Below are positions 28,738-37,755 of a DNA stretch of 64,000 nucleotides, in pieces (positions within the stretch are counted from its first letter, which is position 1; each line of letters begins with the position of its first letter). The stretch comes from Pseudomonas songnenensis (GTDB lineage Bacteria; Pseudomonadota; Gammaproteobacteria; Pseudomonadales; Pseudomonadaceae). The position numbers and the translations under genes were made by a program. The stretch is taken from NCBI RefSeq assembly GCF_003696315.1, contig NZ_RFFN01000003.1:496001-560000 (forward strand), written 5' to 3'. The notes under the pieces are model-generated. The model was given only the letters and a program-made list of their open reading frames with translations. It ran no database searches and was not told where the DNA came from.

Positions 28738-29931
28738 ATGACTACATTGACCAGGGGCAATCGGCCCACACTGCTTCGTCTCGCTTCCGCCCTGCTGGTC
28801 GGCGCGTTGCTGGCGTTCGGTGCGCGAGCCGCGACAGACGATATGCACATCCTCATCGGCAGCTACACACACGATAGCGACAGCCCGGGCATCCTGCGTC
28901 TGCGCTTCGATCCCAAGACCGGGCAGATCGACCCGAAGCCCGTGCAAACCCTCGCCAGCGACAACCCGTCCTGGCTGGTGCTGGATGAGGAGCGCGGCCG
29001 GCTTTACGCCACCAACGAGAACGGTCCGGCCCACGAAGATCCGGTCGGTCGTGTCAGCGCCTGGCAGCTCGACAGCACCGGCGACCATCAGCTGATCGGG
29101 CAGAACATCAGTCTGGGCGATGAACCGACCCATGCCAGCCTCAGCCATGACGGGCGCTATCTGTTTATCAGCAATTACGGTTCGCGGCCCAACCCTGGCG
29201 GCAGCCTGGCGGTGATGCCGCTGGCCAAGGATGGCCACCCGCTGCCGGTCACGCAGATGCTGGCGCATCAGTCGAGCGGCGTGCACCCCGAACGCCAGCA
29301 GTCGGCGCATGTGCACTCCGCCGTGCCGAGCCCGGACGGCAAGCGCCTGCTGGTCAGCGACCTGGGCGCCGATCGGGTATTCGTCTACCGCTACGACCCG
29401 AGCAATGCCGAGCGCCCGCTGCAGCCGGACGAGCCGGCCAGCATCGAGCTGCCAGCGGGCAGCGGCCCGCGCCATCTGGTGTTCCACCCCAATGGCAAGC
29501 ACGCCTATCTCGCCCTCGAGCTGAGCGCCCAGGTGGCGAGCTTCGACTACACGAACGGCACCCTGACCCGCCGGCAATTGCTGGACCTCAAAGAGGCCGG
29601 TAGCGACGTGCGTCATTCGCCCGGCGCGATCCATACCTCGGCGGACGGCCGCTTCCTCTATGTCAGCGACCGCGGCGACTACAACCACATCATCGTGTTT
29701 GCCATCGAGGCCGACGGCACGTTGCGCGAAATCCAGCGTCGCTCCAGCGAAGGCCGCGAACCGCGGGAATTTGCCATCACCCCGGACGGGCGCTTCATGC
29801 TGATCGCCAATCAGCTGAGCGATGAACTGGTGGTGCTACGCCGCGATGCGGGCAGTGGCGAGCTGGGCGAGACGCTGCAGACCTTGCCGGCCGGACGACC
29901 GTCGGACATCAAGCTGCTCGCGCCGAACTGA
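28738..29931 (+). CDS. Lactonase-family beta-propeller protein (6-phosphogluconolactonase-like), secreted
   Basis: This 397-residue protein has an N-terminal signal peptide (about residues 8-30, LLRLASALLVGALLAFGARA). A seven-bladed propeller follows, with repeated SHDGRYLFI, SPDGKRLLV, HPNGKHAYLA, SADGRFLYV and TPDGRFMLIAN elements. Relatives are annotated as Pgl-like lactonases, but an exported form is unlikely to act in the pentose phosphate pathway. I take the ATG at 28738, 9 codons inside the longest frame. It is divergent from the acyl-CoA dehydrogenase gene and ends 11 nt from the convergent flagellar operon, marking the border of the flagellar island. Confidence 0.87.
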   Translation: MTTLTRGNRPTLLRLASALLVGALLAFGARAATDDMHILIGSYTHDSDSPGILRLRFDPKTGQIDPKPVQTLASDNPSWLVLDEERGRLYATNENGPAHEDPVGRVSAWQLDSTGDHQLIGQNISLGDEPTHASLSHDGRYLFISNYGSRPNPGGSLAVMPLAKDGHPLPVTQMLAHQSSGVHPERQQSAHVHSAVPSPDGKRLLVSDLGADRVFVYRYDPSNAERPLQPDEPASIELPAGSGPRHLVFHPNGKHAYLALELSAQVASFDYTNGTLTRRQLLDLKEAGSDVRHSPGAIHTSADGRFLYVSDRGDYNHIIVFAIEADGTLREIQRRSSEGREPREFAITPDGRFMLIANQLSDELVVLRRDAGSGELGETLQTLPAGRPSDIKLLAPN

Positions 29932-29942
29932 GCAGGAAGGGA

Positions 29943-30980
29943 TCAGGACAACAGGCTGACCACCGCGAAGCGGCTGATATTGGCCTGCGCCACCACTGTC
30001 TGGGTGACCGCGGCGTAGCTGGAAGGGCTGCGCTGCATCAGGTTGAACACCGAGTGGGAAAAGTCCTTGGCCCACTGCTGCTCGTCGACATCGGCCTGCT
30101 GCGCGAGAAATTCGCGGATCTCGCGCTGGCGCTGACCGAGCTGCTCGCGCAGCGCGCCGACCTTCTCCAGCCCGGCTACCACGGTATCGAGCATACGCCG
30201 CAGTTCGCGCAGCGAATCCAGGGCCGGCTCTTCGGGAAACTTCAGCAGCTGCTCTTCCTGACTCTGCACACGCTGGAAGCGACCCTTGGCAAAGAGCTTA
30301 TCCTCGCCCTGCACCGCCAACTGGCCCTTGAGCTGCTGCCAGTCGCTTTCTCGCGCCGAGAACCTGAGCCGGCCACTGTCATCGAGTTCGGCGCGAATGC
30401 CGGACTGCCCGAGGCTGCCGTTGAAGCGACGCAGGATCTGCTCATCGCTCATGTCGTCATCGAGCACCACTGCCACCGGTTCGGCCAGCTGGCGGCCGCC
30501 ACTGAACAGCAGCGTCTCGCGACCGGACTGGCGAATGGCCTCGAGCGACTCCAGGCCCTGCAGGCTGAAGCGACTGCGCACCGGCTCGCTCAGGCGCAGC
30601 TTCAGCGTGGCATCCAGAGAATTGGCCGAGCGCTTGCTGCGTTCACGCAACAGCTGCTCAACCTCCTGCATGGCATGACGAATCGCATCCGGCCCGGTAT
30701 TCGAGGTCGGCGAGCTGATTTCGCGGCTGAGGCTGAGCTTGAGCTGCGACAGCCGGCCATGCAGGTCATTCAGGTAGCTTTCCGCAGACTGCATGGAAGA
30801 CAGCTGCTGATTGAGCTGCAGGCTGAAGCTGGTGCTCTTCTTGTTGGCGACCTCCGCATGCGCGGTATCGCCCGGCACCGGCAGACGGCGCGATGGCGGC
30901 GGCACGTCGGCAAGCAATGCCTGCCGGCGTTCATGGGGGTTGATGGCGGAGACGGCGGGTAGCGGCTTGCCAATCTTCAT
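29943..30980 (-). CDS. LafW-position flagellar protein, putative hook-associated
   Basis: This 345-residue protein lies directly after flgL (16-nt gap, AGGA ribosome site), the slot occupied by lafW in the E. coli Flag-2 locus. It has no signal peptide or membrane segment. It is rich in helical, coiled-coil-like sequence (for example about residues 100-125 and 255-300) and ends in an amphipathic stretch, SYAAVTQTVVAQANISRF, that resembles the D0 C-terminus of axial proteins. I did not recognise a domain directly. A hook-associated or junction protein, or a secreted substrate of the lateral flagellar exporter, is inferred from position and C-terminus. Confidence 0.6.
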   Translation of the reverse strand: MKIGKPLPAVSAINPHERRQALLADVPPPSRRLPVPGDTAHAEVANKKSTSFSLQLNQQLSSMQSAESYLNDLHGRLSQLKLSLSREISSPTSNTGPDAIRHAMQEVEQLLRERSKRSANSLDATLKLRLSEPVRSRFSLQGLESLEAIRQSGRETLLFSGGRQLAEPVAVVLDDDMSDEQILRRFNGSLGQSGIRAELDDSGRLRFSARESDWQQLKGQLAVQGEDKLFAKGRFQRVQSQEEQLLKFPEEPALDSLRELRRMLDTVVAGLEKVGALREQLGQRQREIREFLAQQADVDEQQWAKDFSHSVFNLMQRSPSSYAAVTQTVVAQANISRFAVVSLLS

Positions 30981-30996
30981 TCAAGCGTTCCTCGCC

Positions 30997-31905
30997 TCAG
31001 AGCATGCCGAACAGCGACAGGCCATTGATCTTCAGATAGGTCTTCTGCGTGGCCTGCAGCGACAGCTGGTAATTGTTCAGGTCGATGCTGGCGCCGGCAT
31101 AGTCCAGACGCGACAGCTCGCCTTCGATCTTCTGGTTCACCAGCGAGACGTCCTCGTTGCTGCTGCTGAGCAGGGTCAGGGTGTTCTGTCGCCCGCCGAG
31201 ATCGGTCACCGCGCCGAGCAGCCTGCCGTGGGTGTCGTCCAGGCTGTTCATGGTCGCGGTGATCTGCGCGCGCACGGCCGGGTCGGTGGAATCCAGCGCC
31301 GGGTCCTTGAGCGTCTGCACCAGGCTGCGCAGCTCGTTGAGCATGCCGACGCCGGCACCGAAGATCTGCGCCGCGGTGACGTTCTCTTCCACCAGCACGC
31401 CGTTGGCCACCGCCGCCTGGCGATGCTGGTCGTTGCCCTGCAGCACGTAGGTACCGCCAACCAGGGCGATCGCCGGCTGGTTGGAGCGGGTACCGGAGAA
31501 CAGGTAGCGGCCTTCTTCGTCACGCACGTTGGCGAAGCTGAGCACGGTGTTTTCCAGCGATTCCAGCTCGTTGGCGATGGCCGACAGGTCCTCGTCGGTG
31601 TTGCTGCCGTTGGCCGCCCACAGCAGCAGGTCGCGGATGCTCAGCATGCTGTCGGAGGCGGCTTTCAGATTGGCTTCCTGCTTGGACAGGTTGCCGGAGA
31701 CGTTGGCGATGTTGGTGCGGTACTGCGTCAGGCTGGCTTCCTCGCGCTGGATGCGCAGCACGCGGACCGCCGAGATCGGGTCGTCGGATGGCACCAGCAT
31801 GCGCTGGCCGCTGGCCATCTGCTGCATCAGCTTGCCGAGCTTCTCGGAGCTGTTGTTCAGTGAGCCGTGCATCATGGCGGTGATCTGGGCGTTGGAAATG
31901 CGCAT
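30997..31905 (-). CDS. flgL: Flagellar hook-filament junction protein FlgL (HAP3)
   Basis: FlgL joins the hook cap protein FlgK to the flagellin filament. The 302-residue product starts MRISNAQI and keeps the flagellin-like N-terminal D0/D1 helices, with GQRMLVPSDDPISAVRVLRI near residues 33-52. It ends with a C-terminal helix (LSLQATQKTYLKINGLSLFGML). It is the penultimate gene of the flgB operon, 21 nt after flgK. Confidence 0.95.
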   Translation of the reverse strand: MRISNAQITAMMHGSLNNSSEKLGKLMQQMASGQRMLVPSDDPISAVRVLRIQREEASLTQYRTNIANVSGNLSKQEANLKAASDSMLSIRDLLLWAANGSNTDEDLSAIANELESLENTVLSFANVRDEEGRYLFSGTRSNQPAIALVGGTYVLQGNDQHRQAAVANGVLVEENVTAAQIFGAGVGMLNELRSLVQTLKDPALDSTDPAVRAQITATMNSLDDTHGRLLGAVTDLGGRQNTLTLLSSSNEDVSLVNQKIEGELSRLDYAGASIDLNNYQLSLQATQKTYLKINGLSLFGML

Positions 31906-31926
31906 GGTGTCTTCTCGTCAGTCGGC

Positions 31927-33306
31927 TCAGAACATCGCCAGTACGGCGTTGAACAGGTCGTTGGAGGTGCTGATGACCTTCATGTTGGCCTGATAGGCCT
32001 GCTCGTAGGCCATCAGGTTGACCGCTTCCTCGTCCAGGTTCACCGCGCTGACGCTGTCGCGCTGGGCCTGGGCCTGCTCGGCGACGACGGTGGCGGCGGC
32101 AAGGTCGGCCTTGTTCTGCCGGCTGGCACTGCCGACGCGGCCGACCAGGCCGGCGTAGGCGTCGTTGAGCGGTACATCGCTATCGGCCACGTTGACCTTG
32201 GCCGACTTGAGTTCCAGCAGCGCCAGCAGGTTCTGGTTGTTGCCGACTTCGCCAGTGCCGCTCTGCCCGGCGGAAGAAAAGGCCAGCTGCTCCGGGGTCA
32301 GCGCGGTCACTGCGAGCATGCCGCTGGTGCTGCCAGGGGTATGGACGAACAGCGGCTGGCCCGGATTGCCATTGAGGTCGAAGCCGCCAGCGAGGGTGTC
32401 GTTGACCATCTGCGCCAGGGCCGCGGCCATGTCGTGCAGGTCGGCCTGGGCCGGACGCAGCGCGCCATATTCCATGTCGTAGAGTGCGCCCAGCGAGCCA
32501 CCGAGGCCGTCCTGCACCAGCGGGAAGGTGGTCTTGGCGAACACCAGGGTCAGCTCCTGTTCGCCGGCCAGGTTCTGCTCCACCCGCAACTGGCCGGCGG
32601 TGGTGCCCGCCACCAGCGGCTGACCGTTGGCCAGGGACACGGTCAGCGTACCGTCGGCGACTTCCTGCACACGGATACCGGCGTACTGGCTGAGGTCCTT
32701 GATCAGGTTCTCGCGGTAGTCGCGCAGGGTGGCGGTATCGCGCCCGGCCGACTCCATCTTGAGGATCTCCGCGTTCAGCTCGGCGATGTTGCCGGACAGC
32801 CCGTTGATCTCGGCAACCATCGCCACGCGCTGGCCCTGCAGGGCGTTGAGCTGGGTGCCGATGTTGCCGTTCAGGCCGTTGAAGCGCTGCGCCAGCTGCT
32901 TGGCCTCGCCGATGATCTGCTGGCGCAGGGCGATGGATTCCGGCGTGGAGCTGGCCTCGCTGAGCGCGGCGAAGAAGTTGTCCAGGCCGACGCTGACGCT
33001 GGAGCCTTCGCTGTGGATCAGGCCTTCCAGCGCGGTCAGGTACTGCTGGCTGGTGCCGTAGTAGTTCTTGTCGGTGCTGGCGCGCCAGAGCTGCTGGTTC
33101 TGGAAATCGTTGGACAGCCGGCGGATGCTGCTGACCTGCACGCCGCCGCCGATACTGGTGGCGGTCTGCCCGCCGACCGAATGCATCTCCGGCGCCAGAC
33201 GGCTGAAGCCGGGCGTGTTGACGTTGGCGATGTTCTGCCCGGTCGCGGTTAGGGCGATCTGCGAGGCGCGTACGCCGCTGTAGCCAATCTGACTCAAGAC
33301 ACTCAC
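31927..33306 (-). CDS. flgK: Flagellar hook-associated protein FlgK (HAP1)
   Basis: FlgK is the first junction protein at the hook tip. The 459-residue product begins MSVLSQIGYSGVRASQIALT with the rod/hook ANVNTPGFSR motif (about 28-37) and ends in the matching C-terminal helix AYEQAYQANMKVISTSNDLF. It is shorter than the 550-680 residues common in polar systems, which means a reduced central domain. The start overlaps the flgJ stop by 4 nt. Confidence 0.95.
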   Translation of the reverse strand: MSVLSQIGYSGVRASQIALTATGQNIANVNTPGFSRLAPEMHSVGGQTATSIGGGVQVSSIRRLSNDFQNQQLWRASTDKNYYGTSQQYLTALEGLIHSEGSSVSVGLDNFFAALSEASSTPESIALRQQIIGEAKQLAQRFNGLNGNIGTQLNALQGQRVAMVAEINGLSGNIAELNAEILKMESAGRDTATLRDYRENLIKDLSQYAGIRVQEVADGTLTVSLANGQPLVAGTTAGQLRVEQNLAGEQELTLVFAKTTFPLVQDGLGGSLGALYDMEYGALRPAQADLHDMAAALAQMVNDTLAGGFDLNGNPGQPLFVHTPGSTSGMLAVTALTPEQLAFSSAGQSGTGEVGNNQNLLALLELKSAKVNVADSDVPLNDAYAGLVGRVGSASRQNKADLAAATVVAEQAQAQRDSVSAVNLDEEAVNLMAYEQAYQANMKVISTSNDLFNAVLAMF

Positions 33307-34415
33307 GACAGGGCTTCCTTCGAATCGATGCGGATCGGTTGGGCGAACGCCACGGAGAGATGGCGAGCGACAACCGGCTGTTGTCTATCCAAGGCGACTG
33401 CCAAAGGCGCCTCATTAAGCGCGGCGGATGCCGACTGCGGCTCGCCGATGCGCTTGCCCTCCACCACCGCCAGCAACTGACCGCGCGACAGGCGCTCGGC
33501 GGTGGCGCGGCTCGCCTGCGCCGCCTGCGACCAGCCGGATGCCTGCACGGCGGCCTGCGGCTCGCGCGGCTGGCTGTTGGCCGCCTGCAGGTCCTTGAGA
33601 ATGTTGCGCGTGTAGTCGCGGGTTTCCTGAAAGGGGATTTTCTGGATCCAGCCGGCCGCATCGATCTCGCCGCGGCGCGGGTCGCCATGGTTCTTCAGCC
33701 ACTCGTCGACCTTGCCGGGGCCGGCGTTGTACGCCGCCAGCGCCAGCGCCTGGTGACCGTCGTAGCGCTCGAGCATCTTGCTCAGGTAGGCGCTGCCCAG
33801 GCGCTTGTTGTACTCGGCATCGCTGGTCAGCCGCGCTTCGTCGAAGGGCAGACCAAGCTCGGCGGCCATGTCGCGGGCAGTGCCGGGCATCAGCTGCATC
33901 AGGCCGCGGGCGCCCTTGGGCGAGACGGCGGCGATGTTGCCGCTGGATTCATGCTTGATGACGCTGTCCACCAGCGCACGAAAACCCGCCTTGCCCGCCG
34001 CCCAGGCGCTGTCCAGCGCTTCGACGCCACGCTGCCAGGTGCCGCGCAGCGCATGCTGGCCGCCTTGCCCGACACTGGCCAGACCGAGCGCGGCAGGCGC
34101 TGGCGCGGTGCCGTCGATACCACCGGAGAGCTGCTGCACCAGCATGTCGGCGATGCCGGTCTGGCGCTTGCCGGCCAGGGTTTCGGCGAGCACCTCGTCG
34201 TAGAAGTCGCGCATGGTGTCCAGCTCGCGGCTGCGCATCGGGTTGCCGGCCGACAGCACGTCGCCGGCCTTGCGCATCTGCTTGAGGATCTGCTGCAGGA
34301 ACATGGCTTCGAACTGCTCGGAAACCATCTCCAGCTGCTGGCGGCGCGCAGCGCTCGGACCGTCGTGGCGCGCGCGCATGGCATTGAGGTGTTGGGGAAG
34401 GGATACGATGCTCAT
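33303..34415 (-). CDS. flgJ: FlgJ: rod-binding domain fused to SLT-type lytic transglycosylase
   Basis: FlgJ caps the growing rod and opens the peptidoglycan. The N-terminal rod-binding domain (about 25-95, SEQFEAMFLQQILKQMRKA) is typical. The C-terminal half (about 145-275) is not the usual GH73 glucosaminidase but an SLT/GH23-like lytic transglycosylase. The probable catalytic Glu156 is in HESSGN, followed by GLMQLMPGTA and ALAAYNAGPG. A roughly 95-residue low-complexity tail follows. The product lies between FlgI and FlgK as usual and overlaps flgK by 4 nt. Confidence 0.93.
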   Translation of the reverse strand: MSIVSLPQHLNAMRARHDGPSAARRQQLEMVSEQFEAMFLQQILKQMRKAGDVLSAGNPMRSRELDTMRDFYDEVLAETLAGKRQTGIADMLVQQLSGGIDGTAPAPAALGLASVGQGGQHALRGTWQRGVEALDSAWAAGKAGFRALVDSVIKHESSGNIAAVSPKGARGLMQLMPGTARDMAAELGLPFDEARLTSDAEYNKRLGSAYLSKMLERYDGHQALALAAYNAGPGKVDEWLKNHGDPRRGEIDAAGWIQKIPFQETRDYTRNILKDLQAANSQPREPQAAVQASGWSQAAQASRATAERLSRGQLLAVVEGKRIGEPQSASAALNEAPLAVALDRQQPVVARHLSVAFAQPIRIDSKEALS

Positions 34416-34423
34416 GGGCGGCC

Positions 34424-35536
34424 TTACATCACGATCAGTTCGGCGTTCAGTGCGCCGGCGCGTTCCAGCGACTGGAGGATGCTCATCACGTCATCCGGGG
34501 TCGCGCCCAGGCTGTTGATGGTGTTGATGATGCTTTCCAGGCTGGCGCCTTCAGGCCACTTGAACATGGCGTTGCGGTCCTGTTCGACGGCGACGTCCGA
34601 TTGCGGCACCACGGCGGTCTGGCCCTGGGAGAAGGGGCCGGGCTGGCTGACCTGGGGCCGCTCGCTGATGGTCACGGTCAGCGAGCCATGGGCCACCGCG
34701 GCGGCCTTCACGCGCACGCCCTCGCCGACCACCACCGTACCGGTACGGCTGTTGAACACCACCTTCGGCCGCACGCGACCTTCTTCGACGTCCAGACGCT
34801 CGAGCATGGCCATGAAGCTCATGCGCTGGGTGCTGGTGACCGGCGCACGAATCGAGATCTTGGTGGCATTGAGCGCGGTGGCGGTGCCCTTGCCGAAGTA
34901 GCCATCGACCGCATCGACCACGCGGGTGACGGTCTGGAAGCTCGGTTGACGCACGTTGAGCATCACGTCCGGGCGCTCGGTGAAGTCGGTGGGAATCATC
35001 CGCTCCACCGTCGCGCCGTTGGGGATCAGCCCGCTGTTGGAGGTGTTGATCGCCACCTTGGAACCGCTGGCACCTTCGGCATTCACCCCACCGACCACCA
35101 GCGCACCCTGGGCCACGGCATAGATTTCGCCGTCGACGCCCTGCAGCGGGGTCATCAGCAGCTGACCGCCGCGCAGACTCTTGGCGTCGCCCAGCGAGGA
35201 GACCGTGACATCGATGCTCTGCCCAGGGCTGTAGGACGGCGGCACCGTGGCGGTAACGGTCACTGCGGCGACGTTCTTCAGCTTCGGGTCGACGTTGGCC
35301 GGCAGGTTGATGCCGAACTGCTTGATCATGTTGGCCACCGAGTGGCTGGTGAACTTCACCTGGTTCTTGTCGCCGGTGCCATCGAGGCCGACCACCAGAC
35401 CGTAGCCGATCAGCTGGTTGCCGCGGATGCCCTCGATATCCACCAGGTCCATCAACGGCACGGCCTGCGCCGGCAGCTGCCAGCACAATACAAGGGAGGC
35501 GAAGAACAGCTTCACGGAGCGCAAGGGGCTAGTCAT
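34424..35536 (-). CDS. flgI: Flagellar P-ring protein FlgI
   Basis: FlgI forms the periplasmic P-ring around the rod. The 370-residue product has a signal peptide (about 8-26, KLFFASLVLCWQLPAQA) and the conserved DIEGIRGNQLIGYGLVVGLDGTGD motif region, quoted here only as IRGNQLIGYGLVVGLDGTGD. Length is normal. It lies 13 nt downstream of flgH in the flgB operon. Confidence 0.96.
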   Translation of the reverse strand: MTSPLRSVKLFFASLVLCWQLPAQAVPLMDLVDIEGIRGNQLIGYGLVVGLDGTGDKNQVKFTSHSVANMIKQFGINLPANVDPKLKNVAAVTVTATVPPSYSPGQSIDVTVSSLGDAKSLRGGQLLMTPLQGVDGEIYAVAQGALVVGGVNAEGASGSKVAINTSNSGLIPNGATVERMIPTDFTERPDVMLNVRQPSFQTVTRVVDAVDGYFGKGTATALNATKISIRAPVTSTQRMSFMAMLERLDVEEGRVRPKVVFNSRTGTVVVGEGVRVKAAAVAHGSLTVTISERPQVSQPGPFSQGQTAVVPQSDVAVEQDRNAMFKWPEGASLESIINTINSLGATPDDVMSILQSLERAGALNAELIVM

Positions 35537-35549
35537 TGGGAGCTACCGC

Positions 35550-36218
35550 TTAAAGGGGGAACAGCGGCGACGCGAAGAATCGCGTCAGCCAGCCAGCCGA
35601 ATTGCTGTCGTTGAGCACGCCGCGACCCGCGTAGGAAATCTTGGCGTTGGCCACGCTCTGCGAAGAAACCTGGTTGTAGCGGTTGATGTCATCGATCCGC
35701 ACCAGACCGGTCAGGCGGATGTACTCGTCACCCTGGTTCAGGCGCAGCGCCTTCTCGCCCTTGATCAGCAGCGTTCCGTTCGGCAGCACGCGATGCACGC
35801 TGACGGCGATCGAGCCGCGCAGGGTGTTCTGCTGCGAGCTCTTGGCCGAACCCTTGAACTCGCGCTCGCCGGAAGCCGAGGTTTCCACGTCCGGGTAGGT
35901 CTTGCCGAGCACGGTGGGCACGCCGATGCCGACGCTCGATTCCTTGCCGAAGCTGGTGCCGGCGCTCTTGCTCGACTGGGTGGATTCGTCCAGCACCACG
36001 GTGAGAATGTCGCCGACCCGCACCGCGCGCCGGTCGCTGACCAGCGAGCCGCCGTAGCCGGAGCGGAACAGACCGCCGCCGGTGGTCGGTGGCAGGCTGT
36101 AGTCGAGTTCCAGGGGCTCGTACTCGCTGGAATCCTCGTCCGGCAGCAGCTCGTCGAAGCTGGCGCAGCCGCCGAGCAGCAGAAAGGCGAACAGGAGGGC
36201 GATCGGCTTCATCGGCAT
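35550..36218 (-). CDS. flgH: Flagellar L-ring lipoprotein FlgH
   Basis: FlgH forms the outer-membrane L-ring. The 222-residue product carries a lipoprotein signal ending in the lipobox LLGGC (Cys18) and the family motif DILTVVLDESTQSSKSA. The longer frame upstream in the same phase is the flgG shadow, so I start at the ATG at 36218, which overlaps the flgG stop by 1 nt (TGATG). Met3 (36212) is an alternative. Neither has a good ribosome site, so translation probably depends on coupling. Confidence 0.93.
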   Translation of the reverse strand: MPMKPIALLFAFLLLGGCASFDELLPDEDSSEYEPLELDYSLPPTTGGGLFRSGYGGSLVSDRRAVRVGDILTVVLDESTQSSKSAGTSFGKESSVGIGVPTVLGKTYPDVETSASGEREFKGSAKSSQQNTLRGSIAVSVHRVLPNGTLLIKGEKALRLNQGDEYIRLTGLVRIDDINRYNQVSSQSVANAKISYAGRGVLNDSNSAGWLTRFFASPLFPL

Positions 36219-37003
36219 CACACGGTCTGGTTGAGGAACTGCTGCATGCCGCTGGCGGCATCGAGAACCTTGGCGTTGGCCTCGTAAGCGCGCTGGATGG
36301 CGATCATCGCCACCATGGCCTCCACCACCTGCACGTTGGAGCCTTCCAGTACGCCCTGCTTGAGCTGGCCGAGGCCTTCCTCGCCCGGCACGCCTTCCAC
36401 CGGCTCGCCGCTGGCGACGGTTTCGCGGTACAGGTTGCCGCCCAGCGCTTCCAGTCCGCCGGGGTTGGTGAAGTTGACCAGGGTGATCTGCCCCAGTTCG
36501 GACGGCAGGGTGTCGCCGGCCAGCACGGCGGTGACGATGCCGTCGCTGCCGACGGTGAAGCCGGTGCTGCCTTCGGGTACTTCGATCGCGGGGTTCAGCG
36601 GCAGGCCCTGGGCGTTGACCATCATGCCTTCGGCGTTGAGCTGGAACTGGCCGTTCTCGGTGTAGAAGATGTCGCCGTTGGGCGCCTCGACCTGGAAGAA
36701 GCCGCGGCCGACGATGGCCAGATCCATCGGCTGGCCGGTGGTCTGGATGCTGCCCTCGGTGAACACCTTCTGTGTGCCGGCGACGCGCACGCCGCTGCCC
36801 AGCTGGATGCCGGACGGCACGGTGTTGATCTCGTCGGCCTGGGCGCCCGGCTGCTTCTCGATGACGTAGAACAGGTCCTCGAAGACCGCGCGGTCGCTCT
36901 TGAAGCCGTTGGTGTTGACGTTGGCCAGGTTGTTGGCGACGGTGGCCATGGCCTTGTCCTGGGCGGCCAGGCCGGTCTTGCTGACCCAAAGTGCGGAATT
37001 CAT
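36218..37003 (-). CDS. flgG: Flagellar distal rod protein FlgG
   Basis: FlgG forms the distal rod. The 261-residue product starts MNSALWVSKTGLAAQDKAM and contains the rod motif NNLANVNTNGFKSDRAVFE (about 26-44). It ends with the C-terminal ALVAMIAIQRAYEANAKV-type helix, here VAMIAIQRAYEANAKVLD. Length matches the family (about 260). It sits between flgF and flgH in the operon. Confidence 0.96.
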   Translation of the reverse strand: MNSALWVSKTGLAAQDKAMATVANNLANVNTNGFKSDRAVFEDLFYVIEKQPGAQADEINTVPSGIQLGSGVRVAGTQKVFTEGSIQTTGQPMDLAIVGRGFFQVEAPNGDIFYTENGQFQLNAEGMMVNAQGLPLNPAIEVPEGSTGFTVGSDGIVTAVLAGDTLPSELGQITLVNFTNPGGLEALGGNLYRETVASGEPVEGVPGEEGLGQLKQGVLEGSNVQVVEAMVAMIAIQRAYEANAKVLDAASGMQQFLNQTV

Positions 37004-37017
37004 GCGTTATCTCCCGA

Positions 37018-37746
37018 TCAGCTGCCGCGGATCATTCGGTTGCCGGCGTCGGAAAGGTCCTCGGCGGCTTTCATCATCTTCACCTGGGTTTCGAACAGGC
37101 GGTTCAGGCTCATGGTCGAGGCCAGCTCGTCGATCGCCGAGACATTGCTCGACTCGAGAAAGCCGCTGGCCAGCCGCACGTCCTCGCTGGGCTGCGCCGG
37201 CTCGCCGTCGCGGGTCACCAGCAGGCCGGCCTGGTTCTTCATCAGATTGGCCGCCGGCACATCGACCAGACGGATGCGATCGACCTCGGCCATCATCCAG
37301 TCGCCGGGGGCCATGACCGACACGGTGCCGTCATTGCCGATCTCCATGCGGTCGTACTCGGGCAGGACGATGGGGCCGCCCTCGCCGAGCACCGCACGGC
37401 CGTTGAGTGTCAGGCGGCCTTCGGCGTCCACCTGCATGCTGCCCTGGCGGGTATAGGCCTCGCCTTCGCCGTCCTGCAGCACGATCAGGCCGTTGCCCTT
37501 GACCGCGAAGTCCAGCTCGCGACCGGTGGCCACCATCGGGCCGGCGGCCAGGCTGACGCCGTTGTTCTCGATCAGCGCCATGTGCCGGCTGTCGTAGCCG
37601 TAGCCTTCCACCGCCACGGCCTGGGCGCGTTCGAGGTCGGCGCGAAAGCCGGGGGTGTTGACGTTGGCCAGGTTGTTCGAGCGCACCTGCAGCGACATCA
37701 TCGTGCGGCTGGCGGCCGTCATCGCGGTGTATCCCAAGCGATCCAT
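37018..37746 (-). CDS. flgF: Flagellar proximal rod protein FlgF
   Basis: FlgF is part of the proximal rod. The 242-residue product starts MDRLGYTAMTAASRTMMSL and has the NNLANVNTPGFRADLER motif (about 28-44). Its C-terminal helix reads DELASTMSLNRLFETQVKM. It is 9 nt downstream of flgE and 14 nt upstream of flgG, all in one operon. Confidence 0.95.
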   Translation of the reverse strand: MDRLGYTAMTAASRTMMSLQVRSNNLANVNTPGFRADLERAQAVAVEGYGYDSRHMALIENNGVSLAAGPMVATGRELDFAVKGNGLIVLQDGEGEAYTRQGSMQVDAEGRLTLNGRAVLGEGGPIVLPEYDRMEIGNDGTVSVMAPGDWMMAEVDRIRLVDVPAANLMKNQAGLLVTRDGEPAQPSEDVRLASGFLESSNVSAIDELASTMSLNRLFETQVKMMKAAEDLSDAGNRMIRGS

Positions 37747-37755
37747 GGGTCAGCC

